Below are positions 35,743 to 44,075 of a DNA stretch of 64,000 bases, piece by piece; position 1 is the stretch's first letter, and the number at the start of each line of letters is the position of its first letter. The translations under genes were made by a program, and so were the position numbers. Below the pieces are notes generated by a model, which was given only the letters and a program-made list of their open reading frames with translations, had not been told where the DNA came from and ran no database searches. Origin of the DNA: Devosia subaequoris (GTDB lineage: Bacteria; Pseudomonadota; Alphaproteobacteria; Rhizobiales; Devosiaceae). Where the stretch lies: positions 186,001-250,000 of the forward strand of contig NZ_JACIEW010000006.1 of NCBI RefSeq assembly GCF_014197055.1. The letters run 5' to 3'.

Positions 35743-36911
35743 GGCGTCACCGTGCGGATGACCGGGCGCGGCGCCAGCACATGGGCGGTGAACAGCCCCA
35801 GCAGCACCAGCGGGAAGCCGACGCCAAAGGTCCACTGGATGCCGAAATGTTCGGCGACGAACCCCAATAGCGGGGGGCCGAGCAGGAAGGCAGTGAAGGA
35901 GAACTGGGCTAAAGCGGCAACATTGATGGCGGCGGGCCGGTCGGTCTGTTGCGCAGCGGCCGACATGGCCAGGGGGAACAGGGCGCTTGAGCCGAAACCG
36001 ATCATGGCAAAGCCGCAATAGGCGAGCAGCGCCGAGGGGGCCAGAAAGGCCAGCACCACGCCGCCGCCCAGAATGGTCAGCAGTACGCGGGCCACGGTGA
36101 CCGGGCCGAAGCGATCGACAAAGCCATCGGCAAAGAAGCGGGCAAAGGCCTGCGAGCCGGCCACCACGGCAACGGCGATACCGGCCCAGAAGGGCGTGGC
36201 GTCAAAAATGTTGCGCATATAGATGGCCGACCAGTCAATGCCGGCACCTTCCATCAGCATGGCCGAGAGGCAGACCGCGACCAGCGCCATGATGGTGGCG
36301 GTGGGACGGGCCAGGCGCGGGGTTTCATCGGTGCTGGAACCGGCGCGATGAGCGGCGGGCTGAAACTGGCCCAGCACGATAAGCGTGGCAACCAGCACCA
36401 CCGGGATCATGATCATCAGGTGCCATTGCGGCGCCAGGCCCGTGCGGGCGATGAAGGAACCGACAATGCCGGCGGAAAAAAAGCCCAGGCTCCAAAAGGC
36501 GTGGGCGCGGCTCATGATGCGACGACCAATGGCGTGTTCGACCCGGTCGGCCTCGATATTGATGATGATCTCGATGCAGCCAATGGTCAGCCCCACCGGC
36601 AGCAAGAGCAGGAAGAAGACCAGCGGATTGGCTGCCCAGACGGCAGCGGCAAAGAACACTGCGAGCAATGGAATGGCGACGAGCAGGATGCGCCGATAGC
36701 CGAAAGCCTCGATGAACCGGCCCGCAAAGGTCAGCGAAATCAGCGTGCCGACGGCCGAGCCGATCAGCGCCAGCCCGAGCTGGCCTTCGCCCACGCCCAT
36801 GGCTTCCTGGATTTCGGGCAGGCGCGGAAACATGGAGCCCATGCAGAACGAATAAATGAAGAAGGCCCCGAAGACCTTGATCTGGGGCGGCAAGACGAGG
36901 CCGAATCGCAT
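35739..36911 (-). CDS. MFS transporter (third of three paralogues)
   Basis: A 390-aa major-facilitator protein with about 12 helices (CMGSMFPRLPEIQEAMGVGEGQLGLALIG, NIEADRVEHAIGRRIMSRAHAFWSLGFF, MEGAGIDWSAIYMRNI). It is the promoter-proximal member of the MFS-MFS-mmcB-MFS run. The 111-bp region upstream to the receiver-like gene at 37023 carries its promoter. The substrate is unknown; sugars, sugar alcohols and drugs are all transported by relatives. Confidence 0.88.
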   Translation of the reverse strand: MRFGLVLPPQIKVFGAFFIYSFCMGSMFPRLPEIQEAMGVGEGQLGLALIGSAVGTLISLTFAGRFIEAFGYRRILLVAIPLLAVFFAAAVWAANPLVFFLLLLPVGLTIGCIEIIINIEADRVEHAIGRRIMSRAHAFWSLGFFSAGIVGSFIARTGLAPQWHLMIMIPVVLVATLIVLGQFQPAAHRAGSSTDETPRLARPTATIMALVAVCLSAMLMEGAGIDWSAIYMRNIFDATPFWAGIAVAVVAGSQAFARFFADGFVDRFGPVTVARVLLTILGGGVVLAFLAPSALLAYCGFAMIGFGSSALFPLAMSAAAQQTDRPAAINVAALAQFSFTAFLLGPPLLGFVAEHFGIQWTFGVGFPLVLLGLFTAHVLAPRPVIRTVTP

Positions 36912-37022
36912 TTTTGTAAAGTGCTCAAGGAAGGTGTTCGCGCGAACGCTAGGCCATTTCCTCGCCGCTGAGAATAGGGTCCCTCGCCAGTCGAACTGAT
37001 TATTGCAACGTTTGCATTCCAG

Positions 37023-37598
37023 TCACACCGGCTCAGGCGCGAAATGATCGTCACGCACCACATTGATGCCACTGACCAGGTTGCGGACGATTTCAAGGCG
37101 GCGGAACTGGCCGGAGCCGCGGCTATTGCCGTTCCCCTGTTCGATGCCCGGCCGGCCGCGCCTGTCAGGACCGAAATAGCGCGGGGTTTCGTAATAGATC
37201 AGGTTCTGCCCGACCTGCCGCGTCATCCGCTCAAGCACCCGCTTGCGGGTAAAGGGCATGGTGATGACATCGTCAAAACCCATATTGATGCAGCCGCTAA
37301 TGGCCTCGACCGAAGGGCTTTCGGCAAAATACATCAGCGGCGAAAATCGCAGACGCCTTGTGGTGCTGAAGCGGACGGCCTCGGCGATGCTACGCAAGCT
37401 TTCGAGATGGTCGGTAGCGGCGAACAGAAAGAAGCAGACGGGCGTGGTCTGGGTCTGCCGCTCGGCCTGGGCCATGGTCGAAAACGGGCTCACCCCGGCA
37501 AAGCCGAGCCCTCGCGCCAGGTCGAGAAGGGCCGAACCGGGACCATCTTCAGGCCCGACAACATAGGCGTATGCGCGCATGGCATCGCTTTCAAACAT
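37023..37598 (-). CDS. Receiver-like (pseudo-receiver) protein with GPDRR tail
   Basis: A 191-aa protein with a CheY-like fold but lacking the phosphorylation machinery. The strand that should end in the phospho-Asp reads PVCFFLFAATD, and the conserved Lys before the cis-Pro is replaced (GFDDVITMPFTRKRVLERM instead of x-K-P-F). The fold is still recognisable from AISGCINMGFDDVITMPF. A C-terminal motif ETPRYFGPDRRGRPG follows, a type of tail seen in other alphaproteobacterial signalling proteins. It probably works as a protein-interaction module. ATG 37598 follows AGGAA. I cannot name its partner. Confidence 0.65.
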   Translation of the reverse strand: MFESDAMRAYAYVVGPEDGPGSALLDLARGLGFAGVSPFSTMAQAERQTQTTPVCFFLFAATDHLESLRSIAEAVRFSTTRRLRFSPLMYFAESPSVEAISGCINMGFDDVITMPFTRKRVLERMTRQVGQNLIYYETPRYFGPDRRGRPGIEQGNGNSRGSGQFRRLEIVRNLVSGINVVRDDHFAPEPV

Positions 37599-37670
37599 TT
37601 CCTGCGTCCGGCGCGAATATTACTCCAAAGCTGCTAACATACCGCTAATGCGCAATATTTTCTCAATGCT

Positions 37671-38352
37671 TTAGCTAGCAATGCGCTCGCCGCGAAACAG
37701 GCCCCCCTGTTCGCGCATCAGGGCCGCAAGGCGCTCGGTGACGGTGCGCACTGCCGGGGCATGCCGCTCTTCATGGTGGCAGACCAGCCATTGCTCGGTT
37801 TCGAGCTCGGGAATGGTCCCGGCCATGGGCGAGAGGCGCGGATCGGCATCGCCGACGAAACACGGAAACACCGAGATGCCGGCCCCCGCCGCGACCAGTT
37901 CGAGCACGCTCATGGCGTCATTGCCGCGGGTGGCAATGCGGTCGCCATGGCGGGCATGCAGCCAGCGGGCAGAATGGGCCTGGCTGCTGTCCCCGGCCAG
38001 GCCCACAAAATAGCCGGCGGCAACGCCGCTGATCAACCCGGGGCGGGCATAGAGACCATAGGCCACTTTGCCGCCCGGCCAGCCATTGCTCGGTCGGCCG
38101 CTGGTTGCGGATGCCGATATCGGCGTGGCGACGGCCAATATCGACCTTGCGGCTGGCGGTGACCAATTCAACGCCGAAGCGGTCCGCCGCCGTCCAGACC
38201 TGGGCGATATGGCGGGCGATGAAGGCCGAGGTCCAAGGCCCTGCCGAAACGCGCACCACGCGCTCGCCGATGGCCCCGTCTTTCCAACGCCGCAGCGAGA
38301 GCATGGCCGCCTCGACTTCCTCGGCGCGCAGCAGGGTTGAGCGGGCATAGAA
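37671..38352 (-). pseudogene. Remnant of a LysR-family regulator
   Basis: The effector domain of a LysR regulator survives without its DNA-binding domain and in two frames. From about 38352 down to about 38075 one frame reads LLRAEEVEAAMLSLRRWKDG, RVSAGPWTSAFIARHIAQVW and RHADIGIRNQRPTEQW. Around 38070-38078 a one-base insertion, probably one C in a GC run, shifts to the frame that continues KVAYGLYARPGLISGVAAGY, DAMSVLELVAAGAGISVFPC and ends at 37671. The upstream boundary falls at the terminator of the rlpA gene, where the helix-turn-helix should be. Deletion plus frameshift makes a functional product unlikely. Confidence 0.8.
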
Positions 38353-38378
38353 AAAGGGCCGCCCCGAAGGCGGCCCTT
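38351..38378 (-). terminator. Rho-independent terminator of rlpA
   Basis: A perfect 10-bp stem (38354-38363 with 38369-38378), a five-base loop and, on the minus strand, a T-run (the AAAAA at 38351-38355 read in reverse) lie 26 bases after the rlpA stop. Confidence 0.9.
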
Positions 38379-38404
38379 GTCATCCCGGGAGGCGGGCGAA
38401 AGCT

Positions 38405-38761
38405 TTAGCGCTGCGCGATGCAGACGGAGGTGACACCCTTGTTCTGGAAGCCCAGGGCGGCGGCAGCTCCCTTGGAGAGATCGATGATGCGCTTGCCGAC
38501 AAACGGGCCGCGATCATTGATGGTCACTTCCACCGATTTGCCGGTGGACTGGTCGGTCACTTCCACCTTGGTGCCGAAAGGCAGGGTGCGGTGGGCGGCG
38601 GTCATGGCGTTCTGGTTGAAGACTTCGCCGGAGGCAGAAGTCTTGCCGTGGAATCCCGGGCCATACCAGGAGGCACCGCCACACTGGGCGTAGGCAGCGG
38701 AAGCGGAGAAGGCAAGGATGGTTGCGGCCGAAGCGGCGGCGATTGCGATGCGCTTAGTCAA
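38405..38761 (-). CDS. rlpA: RlpA-like double-psi beta-barrel protein
   Basis: A 118-aa secreted protein consisting of a signal peptide (residues 1-25, ending ASAAYA|QCG) and an RlpA domain: GGASWYGPGFHGKTSASGE, MTAAHRTLPFGTKVEVTD and VTINDRGPFVGKRIIDLSKGAA. RlpA proteins are septal lytic transglycosylases acting on glycan strands lacking stem peptides. This short form has no SPOR domain and no lipobox, so it may be freely periplasmic or secreted. It has its own terminator and a long empty upstream region. Confidence 0.92.
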   Translation of the reverse strand: MTKRIAIAAASAATILAFSASAAYAQCGGASWYGPGFHGKTSASGEVFNQNAMTAAHRTLPFGTKVEVTDQSTGKSVEVTINDRGPFVGKRIIDLSKGAAAALGFQNKGVTSVCIAQR

Positions 38762-39152
38762 TGGTCTTGGAGCTCACTGAAGTTTTCGATGTCGCTTCAA
38801 TAGAGGCAGCGCGGGCCGGAATCTGGGCAAGGTCGGCCGCGTACGACGTCCCGCTCCAGTTTGTGGCCGCTCGGCAGCAGAATCTGAGAGGGTTGTTGCG
38901 CAGGAAGCGAAGCAAGATCGCGTAATCCTTAGAATCTGAATCCACGGATTTGCGCACGACCCGTTATCCACCGACCAGAATCGGCGTTCGGGAGGAACCG
39001 ATTTGCCCGGTGTGACCATGAGGCAACGGTTCCGACAAACCGGGCAAAAGGACCCGATTTGGGTAAAGCAATGGCAGGTACTTGGGCCATTTGGTCTTCG
39101 CGCAAGGCGAAATTGGGCATCAATGTGACGAGCGGCGGAGCATTGCGGCAAA
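38762..39152. other. 391-bp gap without a supported gene; contains a 10-bp inverted repeat
   Basis: No frame here has both a ribosome site and protein-like composition; the best leftward frame (54-82 codons) has no ribosome site. The gap must hold the rlpA promoter. It contains an inverted repeat of perfect 10-base arms, TTTGCCCGGT (39002-39011) and ACCGGGCAAA (39039-39048), which could be part of a structured RNA. Confidence 0.5.
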
Positions 39153-39181
39153 GAAAAAGGCGATGGCCGAAAGCCATCGCC
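39153..39181 (-). terminator. Rho-independent terminator of peroxiredoxin gene
   Basis: A perfect 9-bp stem (39159-39167 with 39173-39181) and a five-base loop are followed on the minus strand by a T-rich tract (AAGAAAAA at 39151-39158 read in reverse), 37 bases after the stop of the peroxiredoxin gene. Confidence 0.9.
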
Positions 39182-39218
39182 GAGTTGGTCAGGGAGAGAA
39201 ACGAAGAACGTGGTGCGT

Positions 39219-39854
39219 TCAGCCCTGAGGCTGGGGCACGATGCGGAGATAGGGTTTTACTTCCTTCCAGCCGCCCGGGAACTTGTCCTTGGCTGCTTCA
39301 TTGGAGACGGCGGGGACGATGATGACGTCTTCGCCATTCTTCCAGTTCACCGGGGTGGCGACCTGATGCTTGGCGGTCAATTGCAGGCTGTCGATGACGC
39401 GCAGGATCTCGTCGAAGTTGCGGCCCGTCGAGGCGGGATATTCGATCTTGAGCTTGACCTTCTTGTCCGGCCCGATGACGAAGAGCGAGCGCACGGTCAG
39501 CGTGTTGTCGGCATTGGGGTGGATCATGTCGTATTTGCGCGCGACCTCACCCTGGGTATCGGCCAGGAGCGGGAAATTGAGGGCCGAGCCCTGGGTTTCC
39601 TCGATATCCTTGGCCCAACCGGCATGGTCTTCGATCTTGTCGACACTCAGGCCGAGAACCTTGACGCCGCGCTTGGCAAATTCGTCCTTGAGCTTGGCAG
39701 TGTAACCCAGTTCGGTAGTGCAGACCGGCGTATAGTTCTTGGGGTGGCTGAACAGCACCGCCCAGGAGCCCTCGATAAAATCGTGGAAGTGAATGGTGCC
39801 CTCGGTGGATTCGAGGGTGAAGTCCGGAGCGGTATCGCCAATCAGGATAGCCAT
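39219..39854 (-). CDS. 1-Cys peroxiredoxin (Prx6 family)
   Basis: A 211-aa thiol peroxidase reducing hydrogen peroxide and alkyl hydroperoxides. The peroxidatic Cys is in HPKNYTPVCTTELG (P-x3-T-x2-C). No resolving Cys exists, as the protein has only this one cysteine, which with the long C-terminal arm (VNWKNGEDVIIVP, FPGGWKEVKPYLRIVPQP) defines the Prx6 type. The start is ATG 39854. It is monocistronic with its own terminator. No OxyR gene is visible nearby. Confidence 0.95.
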   Translation of the reverse strand: MAILIGDTAPDFTLESTEGTIHFHDFIEGSWAVLFSHPKNYTPVCTTELGYTAKLKDEFAKRGVKVLGLSVDKIEDHAGWAKDIEETQGSALNFPLLADTQGEVARKYDMIHPNADNTLTVRSLFVIGPDKKVKLKIEYPASTGRNFDEILRVIDSLQLTAKHQVATPVNWKNGEDVIIVPAVSNEAAKDKFPGGWKEVKPYLRIVPQPQG

Positions 39855-40024
39855 GGTCGTCTTCCTCTGCCCGCGCTGTCGCAGGTCTGCTGTCGGTTCT
39901 GGTCAATAGAATATCGTGCTGGGGCCTCCCGATTGAAGCGGAGGCAAGCGGAATGGTTTTGCCTTGTTCAGGCCCATCCAGGCAAGCCGTTGCCGTTGTG
40001 ATCTGTGGATCGAAACGAGGCCTG

Positions 40025-40228
40025 CTAGCCCAGCAGGGCGATGAGGCGGTTCGGCACGGCCGGATTTTGCAGTAACAGGATCGCGCCAAAGGGGATGGCG
40101 GCAAATACGATAGCGGCAGAGGGCCCGGCCTTGAGCAGCCGCGCAATCAGGTAAACCGACAGAGCGAAGGTGGCGTTGAGCAAAAGATTGGCCGCGTTAT
40201 CGGCCAGATAGGCGAGCATATCCGGCAT
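40025..40228 (-). CDS. Small hydrophobic membrane protein (67 aa)
   Basis: A 67-residue protein with two predicted membrane helices (NLLLNATFALSVYLIARLL and AAIVFAAIPFGAILLL). ATG 40228 was chosen because a strong GGGAGGGG site lies just upstream. Function is unknown. It lies alone between the peroxiredoxin and CreA genes, all leftward. Confidence 0.65.
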   Translation of the reverse strand: MPDMLAYLADNAANLLLNATFALSVYLIARLLKAGPSAAIVFAAIPFGAILLLQNPAVPNRLIALLG

Positions 40229-40328
40229 GAACCCCTCCCGGGACATCGATAGCCCGAGAAGGCTTGCACCAACTGATTGCGCGGTGGTGCCAGGTTTGAA
40301 CGCGATTTAATGCAAATTGTATCGGGTG

Positions 40329-40856
40329 CTATTGCACCAGGACTGAGCCTTCGACGGCCGGCTGCGGCGTCGGCGCGCCGTTTTCCCAGGTCACATCAAG
40401 CCCGTTCAGCGGCACTACGGACAGGCTCATCTTGCCCGAGCCCTGTTGTATCTCGCGAGCATGGGCCAGATAGACCAGTGCGTTGTTGGCTGCATCATAG
40501 ATGCGGGTCACGCGCAGTGACTTCCAGATCAGCGAACGGCCCTCGCGAAATATCTCCTCGCCGGCACCGCGCGTGGAAATGTCACCCACCGTGATGGGGG
40601 CGACTGCCGAGCAATCGAGCGCCGAATAGGATGGGTCCTCGAACCAGTTGCCTTGGCTTAGTCGATCGATGAAGGAGCGATTGAAGAAGGAAAGGTGGCA
40701 CACCACGCCATCGACATCGGGGTCGGCAAGCGCCTCGATAGAAATATCATTGCCGGTCCAGTCGACCCCGACACTGCCCACCTCGTCGCGATTGCCACAG
40801 GCGGCAAGAGAAAATGCCGCAACGGCGACAATGGCAAGACGGGCAATGGGATGCAT
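40329..40856 (-). CDS. creA: CreA-family lipoprotein
   Basis: A 175-aa CreA-family (COG3045) protein. The signal peptide ends in a lipobox (AAFSLAAC|GNRD), so it is probably a lipoprotein. Conserved segments are VDGVVCHLSFFNRSFIDRL, DPSYSALDCSAVAPI, SLIWKSLRVTRIYDAANNALVYLAHA and the C-terminal PLNGLDVTWE. The family is widespread in proteobacteria and its function is unresolved. ATG 40856 follows CGGAGGA. Confidence 0.88.
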   Translation of the reverse strand: MHPIARLAIVAVAAFSLAACGNRDEVGSVGVDWTGNDISIEALADPDVDGVVCHLSFFNRSFIDRLSQGNWFEDPSYSALDCSAVAPITVGDISTRGAGEEIFREGRSLIWKSLRVTRIYDAANNALVYLAHAREIQQGSGKMSLSVVPLNGLDVTWENGAPTPQPAVEGSVLVQ

Positions 40857-40926
40857 GAGGGTCCTCCGGCTGACCACGTCAAGATGGGGGATGGGAAAGC
40901 CCTCCGCAAGATGAGCGGAGTAAATC

Positions 40927-41745
40927 CTAACGCGTTACCCGCTCGTCCATCACTCTTTCGAGCCAGCGCACCAGCAGAGAGAGCGAGATGGTCATGGTCA
41001 GATAGAGGAAGGCGACAACATTATAGGTCTCGAAAAACAGAAAGCTCGAGGAGGCAGAGAGCTTGCCCAATTGGGTGATGTCCTGCACGCCGAGCGCCGA
41101 GACCAGGGCGGAGTCCTTGACCATGGAGACGAAGTCATTCCCGAGCGGGGGCAGGATGGTGCGCAGGGCCTGGGGGAAGATGATGTGGCGGAAGCAATGC
41201 CAGCGGGAAAGGCCCAGCGAGCGGGCGGCCTCGATCTGGCCGCGCCCCACCGCCTCGATGCCGGCGCGGAAAATTTCGGCGATGAAGGCGGAATAGCACA
41301 CGGTCAACGCGAAAATGGCGCGCCAGACAAAGTCGAAGCCGCGCACCGTGGCCGGTGGCAGAAGGCCCCAATCGATCAGCGGAGCGAAGACCCAGTTGAA
41401 GCCGGCCACCATGGCGGGGGCGGCGACAAAGGCGATGTAGAACAGAAAGACCAGAATGGGGATGCCGCGGATGATCTCGACATAAAAGGTCGCGAGTTCG
41501 CGCAAAATGCGGTTAGCCGAGGTGCGGGCCAGGGCGATCAGCAGGCCCAGCGCGGTTGCTGCCACAAAGCCCAGGATGGTGACCCAGAGCGTCGTCACCA
41601 CCCCACCCGAGAGCGTGCGGAAGATCGTGGCATAGGTGGCGTTGGTGGTGATGGCCCACAGGCCCAGCACGAATAGCAGGCCGATGGCCAGCAGCCACCA
41701 GGGAAGACGCGAGAAGATGGACGGGCGGCGGGGCTGGTAGGTCAT
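40927..41745 (-). CDS. Amino-acid ABC transporter permease (HisM/GlnP type)
   Basis: A 272-aa permease with about five helices. The polar-amino-acid hallmark [21 protein letters not shown] is at the N-terminal part, and the EAA loop is [31 protein letters not shown] 41745 was chosen because the 24 residues added by the upstream open frame are charged and low-complexity. The binding protein is encoded upstream (41892-42680). No second permease or ATPase is adjacent, so a shared ATPase or one encoded elsewhere is needed. Confidence 0.9.
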   Translation of the reverse strand: MTYQPRRPSIFSRLPWWLLAIGLLFVLGLWAITTNATYATIFRTLSGGVVTTLWVTILGFVAATALGLLIALARTSANRILRELATFYVEIIRGIPILVFLFYIAFVAAPAMVAGFNWVFAPLIDWGLLPPATVRGFDFVWRAIFALTVCYSAFIAEIFRAGIEAVGRGQIEAARSLGLSRWHCFRHIIFPQALRTILPPLGNDFVSMVKDSALVSALGVQDITQLGKLSASSSFLFFETYNVVAFLYLTMTISLSLLVRWLERVMDERVTR

Positions 41746-41836
41746 CGGTTCGTGTGGTTCTGCGGCCGAGCCGCGATCACGTCGGTCGTCGCCACCGGGC
41801 GGGCCCCGGTGGTCCATCGATGCCTAGAGAAGATGG

Positions 41837-41859
41837 ATTGCCGGGACAAGCCCGGCAAT
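41837..41859. repeat. Palindromic repeat between binding protein and permease genes
   Basis: ATTGCCGGG (41837-41845) and CCCGGCAAT (41851-41859) form a perfect 9-bp stem with the loop ACAAG. A second hairpin (CCACCGGG/CCCGGTGG, about 41790-41815) lies beside it. These resemble short intergenic repeats common in Hyphomicrobiales and may reduce read-through into the permease gene. Confidence 0.6.
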
Positions 41860-41891
41860 GACGTTGGGCCATATCGGCCGGTCCAACGGCC

Positions 41892-42680
41892 CTATTCGGC
41901 CGCGTATTCGAAGAACCAGTAGTTGATGCGCTCGTCGAGCCAACCTTCTTCACGAAGCTGGGCGAGGGCCGCGTTGACGGGTTCAACCAAGTCCGACCCG
42001 GGGGTGAGGATGAAGCCGAAGGGATCGGACTTGATGGCTTCGCCCGCCTGTTTGAACGATCCGGGATCGGCACCGATATAGCCTGCCGAAGCGGCCTGGT
42101 CGGCGATTACGGCATCGACATCGCCGGATTTCACCGCCTGCACGGCGGCGCCGAAGCTGTCGAAAGTCTTGACCCGCGGATTGGCTTCGTCGCCATCGAG
42201 AACGTCATAGATTGCGGTATAGAAAGACGAGGTGCCGGCCTGGGCGCCGAACAGCAGATCGGTGTCTTCGGCAAAGCTCTCTGCTCCCGTGATGCGCTCT
42301 TCATCGGCGCGGACGAGGAAATACTGCTCAACCGTAATGAACGGATCGGTGAAGTCGATCTGCTCTTCACGCTCGTCGGTGATGGTGATGCCATCGGCGC
42401 CGATATCGAACTGGCCGGTGCGCACGCTTTCGATCATCACGTCCCAGGCAGTCAAATCCCATTCGACCTCAGCGTTGAGGCGCTTGGCGATCTCGTTGAT
42501 GACATCATATTCAAGCCCGATGCCCTCTCCGTCGGGACCGGTGAAGTTGAGCGGGTAGTAAGCGTTTTCGGTGACCGCATGGATGACCCGGCCTTCGAGA
42601 TCGGGCAGATCCTGGGCAGTGGCCGGCAGGGCGAAAACGGCCAGCGCAGCGCCGGCGAGCAGAAGAGAAGTGATACGCAT
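41892..42680 (-). CDS. Amino-acid ABC transporter substrate-binding protein (SBP family 3)
   Basis: A 262-aa periplasmic binding protein for polar amino acids. The signal peptide ends LPATAQ|DLPD. Family 3 hallmarks are NFTGPDGEGIGLEYDVINEI, WDVMIESVRTGQFDIGADGI and IDFTDPFITVEQYF. The C-terminal lobe ends AALAQLREEGWLDERINYW. The specific amino acid cannot be fixed. ATG 42680 directly starts the signal peptide. It precedes the permease gene by 146 bp containing two hairpins. Confidence 0.92.
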   Translation of the reverse strand: MRITSLLLAGAALAVFALPATAQDLPDLEGRVIHAVTENAYYPLNFTGPDGEGIGLEYDVINEIAKRLNAEVEWDLTAWDVMIESVRTGQFDIGADGITITDEREEQIDFTDPFITVEQYFLVRADEERITGAESFAEDTDLLFGAQAGTSSFYTAIYDVLDGDEANPRVKTFDSFGAAVQAVKSGDVDAVIADQAASAGYIGADPGSFKQAGEAIKSDPFGFILTPGSDLVEPVNAALAQLREEGWLDERINYWFFEYAAE

Positions 42681-42756
42681 GATGATGGCGTCTCCGGGAC
42701 ATAAAAGGTGCCGGGAGCCTGATTCAAGCCGCCCGACGTGAATAGGCAAGGGGGGA

Positions 42757-43125
42757 TCAGGCCTGGTCGTTGACCTCGGCATCAGGACCTCTGGTCTTGA
42801 GCGACTCGATGGCGTTCTTGGCTGAAGCCTTGGAGGTATAGGTTTCAGTGCGCGCCATGGTCTCGCCATTGGAGGCGACGAAGCGCACGAAATGCTGGCC
42901 ATCCTTGGATTCAACGATCTCGAAGCGATAGCCCGAGCCGTCCTCACCCTTGGACAGATCGACGGTGGTGGCGTCGGGCGCGTTCTTTTTCAGCGAATCG
43001 ATCCCGTTCTGGGCGCTGGCCTTCTGCTTGTAATTTTCGGACCAGAAGATCTTTTCGGCATTATAGGAAAAGTCGAACTTGAACTGATCGTTGGCGGCAG
43101 GGGTAATGTTGAACTTATGTGCCAT
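42757..43125 (-). CDS. YegP-family protein (two DUF1508 repeats)
   Basis: A 122-aa protein composed of two DUF1508/YegP repeats, each a beta-beta-alpha unit ending in a helix: FDFSYNAEKIFWSENY with KASAQNGIDSLKKNAPDA, and HFVRFVASNGETMARTETY with KASAKNAIESLKTRGPDA. Function is unknown; YegP proteins are small cytoplasmic dimers often induced in stationary phase. It is single and leftward. Confidence 0.93.
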   Translation of the reverse strand: MAHKFNITPAANDQFKFDFSYNAEKIFWSENYKQKASAQNGIDSLKKNAPDATTVDLSKGEDGSGYRFEIVESKDGQHFVRFVASNGETMARTETYTSKASAKNAIESLKTRGPDAEVNDQA

Positions 43126-43192
43126 GACGCAGGCCTCCCAAGCTGGCTTTGATGGGCAGAGACTAACCTACTCCGACGAATTGAAAAGCCTC

Positions 43193-43486
43193 TTACTCCG
43201 CTCGTTTGACCCGATCGAGATGGCCCAGATCGCGGTCTGGATCAATGCGGTCGCGCACCATCTGCTTGAGCACGCGGCTGTCGGGAAAGCCACCGTCGCG
43301 CTTGCGCTCCCAGATCAATGTGCCATCGAGATGGATCTCGAAAATGCCGCCGGTGCCGGGAATGAGCGTGACCTGGCCAAGTTCGGTGCCAAAGGTGGAG
43401 AGCAGTTCCTGAGCCATCCAGCCGGAGCGCAAAAGCCAATTGCACTGCGTGCAATAGGCAATCGTGATGGCCGGACCATCGCTCAT
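43193..43486 (-). CDS. SelT/SelW/SelH (Rdx)-family protein
   Basis: A 97-aa thioredoxin-like protein of the Rdx family. The N-terminal redox motif is IAYCTQCNWLLRS (CxxC in place of the selenocysteine form), and the family glycine turn is LIPGTGGIFEIHLDG followed by GTLIWERKRDGGFPDSRVLKQMVRD. These proteins are thought to act as thiol oxidoreductases. The start overlaps by 4 nt the stop of the upstream cyclic-nucleotide-binding protein gene, so both are translated together. Confidence 0.92.
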   Translation of the reverse strand: MSDGPAITIAYCTQCNWLLRSGWMAQELLSTFGTELGQVTLIPGTGGIFEIHLDGTLIWERKRDGGFPDSRVLKQMVRDRIDPDRDLGHLDRVKRAE

Positions 43487-43941
43487 TTGCCGCTCTTGCC
43501 GGTCTCGGTCGGGTCCACCAGGGTGGAAAGGATCTGATCGACCAGATCGAGATCCTGTCGCTTGCCCGAGGCCTGCTGCTGCAGATCCACAAGATAGGAG
43601 GTGGTGTAATAAAGCCGCCGCGCCAGCATGGTGGCAATATGCAGGCTCATCTCCGGCTGCGCCTCGAGAAAGGTCAGCGCGTCGGGGATTTCATAGGCCC
43701 GCACCTCGGACAGAGCCTTGACCGTCGCAGAATGGGGCATGTCGAGCAGCACGGCCATTTCCCCGAAAATCGAGCCGGGCTCATCGACATGCGTGACCTG
43801 AGTGCGCTCGCGGATCACCTCGACCTGGCCCTCGATCAGAACCAGCAGTTTTCCCAACCGCTCGCCCTCGGGCAGCATGATCTGGCCGGATTTGAACCGG
43901 ATTTCTGCAAGCTCACTGCAATAGTCGAGAATATCGGCCAT
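43483..43941 (-). CDS. Cyclic nucleotide-binding (CAP-like) single-domain protein
   Basis: A 152-aa protein consisting of a cNMP-binding beta-barrel (LPEGERLGKLLVLIEGQVEVI, EPGSIFGEMAVLLDMPHSATVKA) and a C-terminal helix. No HTH or enzymatic domain is attached. In the phosphate-binding cassette the usual R-S-A-T is H-S-A-T, so binding of cAMP or cGMP is doubtful. ATG 43941 follows GGAGG; the long upstream open frame has no domain character. It is translationally coupled to the Rdx-like gene downstream. Confidence 0.85.
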   Translation of the reverse strand: MADILDYCSELAEIRFKSGQIMLPEGERLGKLLVLIEGQVEVIRERTQVTHVDEPGSIFGEMAVLLDMPHSATVKALSEVRAYEIPDALTFLEAQPEMSLHIATMLARRLYYTTSYLVDLQQQASGKRQDLDLVDQILSTLVDPTETGKSGK

Positions 43942-44026
43942 TGGCCCCCGCCTCCAATGTCTGCCGGACCTCGCCGTCCGGATATCATCCGACGCGAAAT
44001 CTAGAGCATTGGCCGGCCAAAGCAAA

Positions 44027-44052
44027 GCCGCCCGGACGGTTGTCCGGGCGGC
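44027..44052 (-). terminator. Stem-loop terminator after DUF1236 gene
   Basis: A perfect 11-bp stem (44027-44037 with 44042-44052) with loop GGTT lies 24 bases after the DUF1236 stop on the minus strand and is followed there by TTTGCTTT. Confidence 0.75.
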
Positions 44053-44075
44053 TAAAGCTAATCGATCGTCTGGGA

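Noticed and set aside
38341-38400. Insertion-sequence end as cause of the LysR truncation
   Set aside because: The inverted repeat there is an intrinsic terminator with a T-run; no transposase or target duplication is visible.
38929-39177. A possible small leftward gene of 54-82 codons before the peroxiredoxin terminator
   Set aside because: There is no ribosome site at any start and the frame runs through the peroxiredoxin terminator hairpin.
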